Assembly (NCBI GenBank): GCA_025937665.1 | Contig: JAICQW010000060.1 | Coordinates: 1 to 9,525 of the forward strand | DNA from: Nitrososphaeraceae archaeon | Lineage (GTDB): Archaea > Thermoproteota > Nitrososphaeria > Nitrososphaerales > Nitrososphaeraceae | Length of the DNA: 9,525 bases | Reading direction: 5' to 3' | In this document: one piece after another, positions 5,859-9,525 of the stretch | How positions within the stretch are numbered: the stretch's first letter is position 1 | How the letters are laid out: each line of letters starts with the position of its first letter | Notes under the pieces: model-generated | What the model was told of the DNA's origin: nothing | Databases searched by the model: none | Seen by the model: only the letters and a program-made list of their open reading frames with translations | Program-made: the position numbers and the translations under genes

Positions 5859-6935
5859 TTATATGATTTTTTTTGACCTGAATAACTCTGCCAGTAATAT
5901 AGCACCCTTGGCGGACCCCATTTTTTCATTATGTGTAAGGAGAACATATTTTATGCCATTTTCAAATACTGTATCCTTTCGCAACCTTCCAACAACTGTA
6001 GTCATTCCATCATTTATTTCTCTATCAATTCTTGGCTGTGGCCTAGTGGGATCATCGTGAACTATAATATAGTCTGGAGGTGCAGAGGGCAAATCCTTTA
6101 TTGATACGGATTTAGAAAAGTTTAGCATTGATTCTCTTACCTGATCTGGTAAAGCAGTTTTCTTAAGTTGAGCAAAGACTGTTTCAGTGTGGCCATCCAT
6201 TACAGGTACCCTTGTACAGGTACAACTTACCTTTAGGGAAGCATTATTGATCGAGTTACCATCAAATTTTCCCAAGATTTTTTTTGTTTCAACCTGAACT
6301 TTTTCTTCTTCTTTGGGGATATAGGGAATTACGTTATCCATAATATCTAAGGCTATCACTCCTGGGGATCGACCTGCACCAGATAGTGCTTGCATGGACG
6401 TCATGAAAACACTTTCCAGACCAATATCATCCATTAAAGGCTTGAGGGTTATGGCCATACCGGTAGTTGTGCAATTAGGCAAAGGAGCAATAAAGCCGTT
6501 CCAATTTCTGTTCTTCTTTTGAGCATTCAACATTTCACAATGTTCATCATTAATTCCAGGAATCAGGATTGGGACATCTTCTTCATATCTAAATGCAGCA
6601 GCTGTGCTTATCACAGGGACATGAACTGCCATTTTTGGTTCAATTATTCTAGCATCCTCAGATTCAAGTGCGGTAAAGATTAAGTCTACTTTCTTTGGGT
6701 CTATTGCATCCACTTTAGATAAGACCATTTCTCTAACATTTTCGGGGATATTTTCCTTATTATGCCATTTGAGTAGTGAAGTAGCTGGATCTCTGAGCGC
6801 ATCTACATATTTTTTTCCAGCTGATCTATCTGATGACGCAATTTGAACTAGTTCAAACCATGGGTGTTTGCTGAGTCCAATGACAAATTCCTGTCCTACA
6901 GCTCCCGTCGCACCTATTACTGCTACTTTTAGCAT
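5859..6935 (-). CDS. asd: Aspartate-semialdehyde dehydrogenase (fungal/archaeal type)
   Basis: Reduces L-aspartyl-4-phosphate to aspartate 4-semialdehyde with NADPH, the branch point to threonine, methionine, isoleucine and lysine. The 358 residues fit the archaeal/fungal subgroup. GATGAVGQEF (8-17) is the dinucleotide-binding loop. ALPNC-type motif APLPNCTTTG (150-159) carries the catalytic C155. ALSGAGRSPG (183-192) is a conserved active-site block. CTRVPVMDGHTETV (240-253) holds R242 and the general base H249. The start ATG at 6935 is directly ahead of the nucleotide-binding fold, with an AT-rich box about 29 nt upstream, so the mRNA may be nearly leaderless. In Sulfolobales a paralogue of this family became malonyl-CoA reductase of the carbon-fixation cycle. 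That alternative role cannot be excluded from sequence, but the context with an Lrp regulator favours amino acid synthesis. Confidence 0.93.
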   Translation of the reverse strand: MLKVAVIGATGAVGQEFVIGLSKHPWFELVQIASSDRSAGKKYVDALRDPATSLLKWHNKENIPENVREMVLSKVDAIDPKKVDLIFTALESEDARIIEPKMAVHVPVISTAAAFRYEEDVPILIPGINDEHCEMLNAQKKNRNWNGFIAPLPNCTTTGMAITLKPLMDDIGLESVFMTSMQALSGAGRSPGVIALDIMDNVIPYIPKEEEKVQVETKKILGKFDGNSINNASLKVSCTCTRVPVMDGHTETVFAQLKKTALPDQVRESMLNFSKSVSIKDLPSAPPDYIIVHDDPTRPQPRIDREINDGMTTVVGRLRKDTVFENGIKYVLLTHNEKMGSAKGAILLAELFRSKKII

Positions 6936-6959
6936 AATGTGCCGTTATTCCGAACGCAA

Positions 6960-6969
6960 CTAATATTCG
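6960..6969 (-). promoter_or_regulatory. Putative TATA-like box of asd
   Basis: On the reverse strand CGAATATTAG is centred about 29 nt ahead of the asd ATG, compatible with a very short leader. The match to a TATA box is modest. Confidence 0.3.
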
Positions 6970-6982
6970 TTTACAGAAAAAA

Positions 6983-6994
6983 CATAATATTATG
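6983..6994. promoter_or_regulatory. Perfect 12-bp palindrome in the asd/cobD divergent promoter
   Basis: CATAATATTATG is an exact palindrome lying 8 nt upstream of the cobD TATA box and about 14 nt upstream of the putative asd box. A symmetrical AT-rich site between two divergent genes is a reasonable operator for a dimeric regulator such as the nearby Lrp-type protein. AACAT (6981-6985) and ATGTT (7000-7004) form a second overlapping inverted repeat. Functional assignment is inferred from position. Confidence 0.4.
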
Positions 6995-7002
6995 CATTCA
7001 TG

Positions 7003-7009
7003 TTATATT
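7003..7009 (+). promoter_or_regulatory. TATA box of the cobalamin cluster, leaderless promoter
   Basis: TTATATT is centred 24 nt before the ATG at 7030, placing transcription start at the start codon. No Shine-Dalgarno precedes the ATG. Confidence 0.55.
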
Positions 7010-7029
7010 GGAATTCATATGGAATTTAG

Positions 7030-8097
7030 ATGACTCAATATTCTTGTTCTCATGGAGGCGTTTATAGTGTAGATCCGAGGTTAGTAAGAGTTGATTTTAG
7101 CTCTAACGTAAATCCGTTGGGAATTTCAGGGAGTGTTTTGAAAATTCTTCGAAAAAATTTACCAAAAATATCTTCAATCTATCCAGATAATGAGCATAAA
7201 AATCTAAAAGAAAAAATTATCCATTATTTGGATAGCGGGTTATCGCACGATTCTATAAACATAGGCAACGGAGCTACGGAAATAATCTATAACTTTGCCA
7301 GAGCATTTGTTCGAAAACAAGTGATCATTCCATATCCTACCTTCTGCGAGTACGAACTGGCATCCAGAAAAATTGGCGCTAAAATTAAACATGTACCCCT
7401 TAAGGATTGGAAACTTGATGTAGATAGTATATCAGAAAAAACTCGGAATTCTGACGCAATTTTTTTGTGCAATCCCAACAATCCCACTGGACTTTTTTCA
7501 TACGAATTGGTTGAAAAACTCTTAGATAAAATTGATAGTTCCATACAAATACTCATTGATGAGAGTTTCATTGAATTTGTCGATGAAACAAAACGTCCAA
7601 GAACCTTCATTGAAAAGATTAATGAATTTCGAAATGTAGTAGTCTTACGTTCGTTGACAAAATCATTTGGGCTAGCTGGATTACGTCTTGGTTATAGCGT
7701 ATCTCATCCAAGCATAGAGAAAAAAATATCGCATAACAAAATAACGTGGAACATAAATGGATTGGCTCAGTTGGCAGGTATTACTGCTCTAGATAACTTG
7801 TCACATCTCAGAAAAGCAAGAAAAATCATAACAGCCGAACGGGAATTGATGTATTCTAGAATAAATCATAATTTGAGCTCATTTTCAGCAATGAAATCGG
7901 ATGTTAATTTCTACTTGATCCGACTGAGTAATGGTCATTGTCGGCAAATTAGAGATTTACTTTTAGAAAAGAATGGGATTCTTGTTAGGGAATGTAGTGA
8001 TTTCAAAGGTATGAATGACAAGTACATCAGGGTAGCGGTAAGGAATCATGACGAGAATTTGGCACTATTTGATGCATTGGAGTCATTTGATAAATGA
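7030..8097 (+). CDS. cobD: L-threonine-O-3-phosphate decarboxylase (CobD, PLP aminotransferase fold)
   Basis: Pyridoxal-phosphate enzyme that decarboxylates L-threonine O-3-phosphate to (R)-1-aminopropan-2-yl phosphate, the linker between corrin ring and nucleotide loop of cobalamin. The 355 residues have the class I/II aminotransferase fold. HGGVYSVDP at 8-16 followed by VDFSSNVNPLG (21-31) is the N-terminal pattern of CobD/CobC proteins. CNPNNPTG (147-154) and DESFIEF (177-183) line the cofactor site. SLTKSFGLAGLRLGY (208-222) contains the Schiff-base lysine K211 and R219 for the PLP phosphate. YIRVAVR (332-338) carries the carboxylate-binding arginine R334. HisC (histidinol-phosphate aminotransferase) is the close relative and usual misannotation. 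The following cobQ and cbiB decide for the cobalamin role. Leaderless start at ATG 7030. The stop overlaps the cobQ ATG (ATGA). Note that the name CobD is also used for CbiB in the aerobic nomenclature. Confidence 0.85.
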   Translation: MTQYSCSHGGVYSVDPRLVRVDFSSNVNPLGISGSVLKILRKNLPKISSIYPDNEHKNLKEKIIHYLDSGLSHDSINIGNGATEIIYNFARAFVRKQVIIPYPTFCEYELASRKIGAKIKHVPLKDWKLDVDSISEKTRNSDAIFLCNPNNPTGLFSYELVEKLLDKIDSSIQILIDESFIEFVDETKRPRTFIEKINEFRNVVVLRSLTKSFGLAGLRLGYSVSHPSIEKKISHNKITWNINGLAQLAGITALDNLSHLRKARKIITAERELMYSRINHNLSSFSAMKSDVNFYLIRLSNGHCRQIRDLLLEKNGILVRECSDFKGMNDKYIRVAVRNHDENLALFDALESFDK

Positions 8098-8948
8098 AAG
8101 CAAAGCTGCTTATGATACAAGGTACTTCATCGGGGTCAGGAAAGAGTACTTTAGTGATAGCTCTATGTAGGATATTTTCTGATTTGGGTTATAAGGTATC
8201 TCCTTTTAAAGCGCAAAATATGACATCAAATTTTCATTTCGTTAAACAAAAAAAAACCGTAAGGAGAATGGCTGGAATCCAAGCGGTTCAAGCTACAGCA
8301 GCCCGAATAGAACCAGATATTAGAATGAATCCCGTTCTTTTAAGACCGTTGGGAGACAATCTAAGCGAAATCATTCTCGGAGGAATAGGAGATTTGAAGT
8401 TAACTGCAGAAGATTACTACAAGAGCTTTGTTCTCCAAAAGGGATTTCCAAAGGTACTCCAAGATTTGGATAGCCTTAGAAAGGAAAACGATTTAATCCT
8501 GATAGAAGGTGCAGGGTCTCCTGCGGAAATTAATTTGTCGAAATATGATATCGCAAATATGATTCTCGCAGAAAGAACAAATTCAAAAGTATTGTTGGTG
8601 GCAGATATCGAACGAGGAGGTTGTTTTGCAGCCCTAGTTGGAACAATAAAATTATTGCCGTCGCGGCAACGAAAGTTTGTAAAAGGTATACTAATTAACA
8701 AGTTTTTGGGACAAAAATCAATTCTAAATAACGCTATAGTCCAAGTGGAAGAGATGACGAAAAGAAAAGTCCTGGGAGTAATTCCAAAAATACAATTTGA
8801 TATTCCAAGTGAAGATTCCCTAGACCATAAAAGATCAAAGTCTTCATATAGTAAACGATATCTTGATGAACAGATCAATATAGTGGCATCTACTTTTAGG
8901 AAGAACACCGATGTGCAATATCTATTAAATATTCTAAAAATGAAGTGA
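8094..8948 (+). CDS. cobQ: Cobyric acid synthase CobQ/CbiP, synthetase domain only (no glutamine amidotransferase domain)
   Basis: ATP-dependent amidase of corrin side chains b, d, e and g, giving cobyric acid. The P-loop GTSSGSGKS (10-18), PFKAQNM (37-43), GIQAVQATAARIEPDIRMNPVLLRP (61-85, near family consensus), EGAGSPAEINL (138-148), DIANM (152-156), VADIERGGCFA (169-179) and VKGILINKF (196-204) together are specific for CobQ, not for BioD, ParA or CobB. Normal CobQ is around 480-500 residues and continues into a class I glutamine amidotransferase domain. This protein ends at 284 with a basic linker (DHKRSKSSYSKRY, 244-256) and a closing helix. cbiB begins 3 nt after the stop, so nothing is left of the second domain and no frameshift explains the loss. 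It may use free ammonia or a separate amidotransferase. The ATG overlaps the cobD stop by 4 nt. A run of nine A (8248-8256) lies inside the gene. Confidence 0.88.
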   Translation: MKAKLLMIQGTSSGSGKSTLVIALCRIFSDLGYKVSPFKAQNMTSNFHFVKQKKTVRRMAGIQAVQATAARIEPDIRMNPVLLRPLGDNLSEIILGGIGDLKLTAEDYYKSFVLQKGFPKVLQDLDSLRKENDLILIEGAGSPAEINLSKYDIANMILAERTNSKVLLVADIERGGCFAALVGTIKLLPSRQRKFVKGILINKFLGQKSILNNAIVQVEEMTKRKVLGVIPKIQFDIPSEDSLDHKRSKSSYSKRYLDEQINIVASTFRKNTDVQYLLNILKMK

Positions 8949-8951
8949 ATC

Positions 8952-9525
8952 ATGAATCCTGAGTTTATTTTGATATCGCTAATTGGTGGAATCGCATTAT
9001 GCTTTGAGTTTATCGATCCTCCGAATAGGATCCATCCTGTTTCATGGCTAGGAAAATTGGTTTCTTACTCGATTCCAAAACTGAAACGCACTAATCCTAA
9101 TCAAGAAAAGCTGATGGGAATTTTTTTTGCGCTGGTTTTAACAATAGGCATTACTGTGGGATCATATTATTTTTCAATAGTCCTCTATAAATTATTTGGT
9201 ATAGTTGCGCTGCTGATATTCTCCTTACTTGTACTTAAATTTACAATGGCGATCCTTACATTAGAAACACATGTAAATGCGATAATTCATGCCTTGGAAG
9301 AAAAAAACTTGATAAAAGCAAGAAAGAGCCTTTCTCTTATCGTTGGAAGGAACACTGATACCCTTGATAGAAATCATATTTTATCAGCAACAATAGAATC
9401 CATAGGGGAAAGCATGGTGGATGGAATTGGTTCTATAATGTTTTACTTCACACTATTTGGTCCACCAGGTGCGATCGCTTACAGGATAATAAATACACTT
9501 GATTCAATGATTGGCTATACTGACA
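8952..9525 (+). CDS. cbiB: Adenosylcobinamide-phosphate synthase CbiB (3'-truncated by window edge)
   Basis: Integral membrane enzyme that condenses adenosylcobyric acid with aminopropanol phosphate to adenosylcobinamide phosphate. The frame is open from ATG 8952 to the right edge (191 codons visible of an expected 300 or so). HPVSWLGKL (33-41) is the N-terminal family motif. Hydrophobic helices follow at about 60-80 and 82-99. SLIVGRNTDTLDR (130-142), ATIESIGESMVDG (147-159) and GPPGAIAYRIINTLDSM (169-185) are the conserved cytoplasmic blocks of CbiB/CobD. It starts 3 nt after the cobQ stop and is surely in the same transcription unit as cobD and cobQ: the products of those two genes are its two substrates (after adenosylation). 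The function call is firm. Topology and C-terminus cannot be seen. Confidence 0.95.
   Translation, partial: MNPEFILISLIGGIALCFEFIDPPNRIHPVSWLGKLVSYSIPKLKRTNPNQEKLMGIFFALVLTIGITVGSYYFSIVLYKLFGIVALLIFSLLVLKFTMAILTLETHVNAIIHALEEKNLIKARKSLSLIVGRNTDTLDRNHILSATIESIGESMVDGIGSIMFYFTLFGPPGAIAYRIINTLDSMIGYTD

Noticed and set aside
7030..8097. Histidinol-phosphate aminotransferase (HisC)
   Set aside because: The fold is shared, but the N-terminal HGG and FSSNVNPLG pattern and the linked cobQ and cbiB favour threonine-phosphate decarboxylase.
8248..8256. Run of nine A inside cobQ as a sign of frameshift or pseudogene
   Set aside because: Family motifs continue in the same frame on both sides of the run, so the frame is intact.
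8094..8948. Dethiobiotin synthetase (BioD) or ParA-type ATPase, because of length
   Set aside because: The PFKAQNM, AVQATAARIEPDIRMNPVLLRP and DIERGG blocks are specific to CobQ.
8417..8953. Reverse-strand open frame of 178 codons opposite cobQ
   Set aside because: Antisense shadow of a gene with clear family motifs. No recognisable protein features.
1..9525. CRISPR array, insertion sequence, phage or defence genes
   Set aside because: No regularly spaced repeats, terminal inverted repeats with transposase, or recognisable defence proteins. All long genes are housekeeping or biosynthetic.

Overview
The window reads as chromosomal DNA of an ammonia-oxidising archaeon of the class Nitrososphaeria (Thaumarchaeota). 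The evidence is an Amt-type ammonium transporter, an archaeal exosome gene cluster (rrp4-rrp41-rrp42) with SBDS, L37Ae, Pcc1 and prefoldin beta, a fungal/archaeal-type aspartate-semialdehyde dehydrogenase, and a cobalamin pathway cluster. Several genes have a TATA-like box about 25 nt ahead of the start codon, as expected for archaeal and often leaderless promoters. The DNA is AT-rich by eye, which would fit a Nitrosocosmicus-like or marine lineage better than a GC-richer Nitrososphaera, but genus cannot be settled from this window.

Layout. (1) 2-937: the 3' part of an amt gene entering from the left edge, closed by a pyrimidine/T-rich terminator-like tract. (2) 1040-4657: a tightly packed forward cluster of RNA-processing and ribosome genes: SBDS, then rrp4 with its own promoter, Shine-Dalgarno and GTG start, then rrp41, rrp42, rpl37ae and pcc1, each overlapping its predecessor. 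(3) 4698-5093: prefoldin beta, probably with its own TATA box. (4) 5094-5307: a gene-poor stretch with one imperfect inverted repeat. (5) 5308-6935, reverse strand: asd followed by an Lrp/AsnC regulator. (6) 6936-7029: a divergent promoter region with a perfect 12-bp palindrome. (7) 7030-9525: a forward cobalamin cluster encoding a CobD-type L-threonine-O-3-phosphate decarboxylase, a CobQ/CbiP-like protein, and CbiB running off the right edge.

How the genes work together. Rrp41 and Rrp42 form the hexameric RNase PH-like ring of the exosome, and Rrp4 is its RNA-binding cap. SBDS, L37Ae, Pcc1 (KEOPS, tRNA t6A) and prefoldin beta link RNA turnover to ribosome and protein quality control. In the cobalamin cluster, CobD makes aminopropanol phosphate, CobQ amidates the corrin ring to cobyric acid, and CbiB joins the two products.

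The most notable observation is that the CobQ homologue is complete at 284 residues and has only the ATP-dependent synthetase domain. The usual C-terminal glutamine amidotransferase domain is absent, and cbiB begins 3 nt after its stop, so there is no room for a frameshifted remnant. I found no convincing new defence system, mobile element, CRISPR array or RNA gene.
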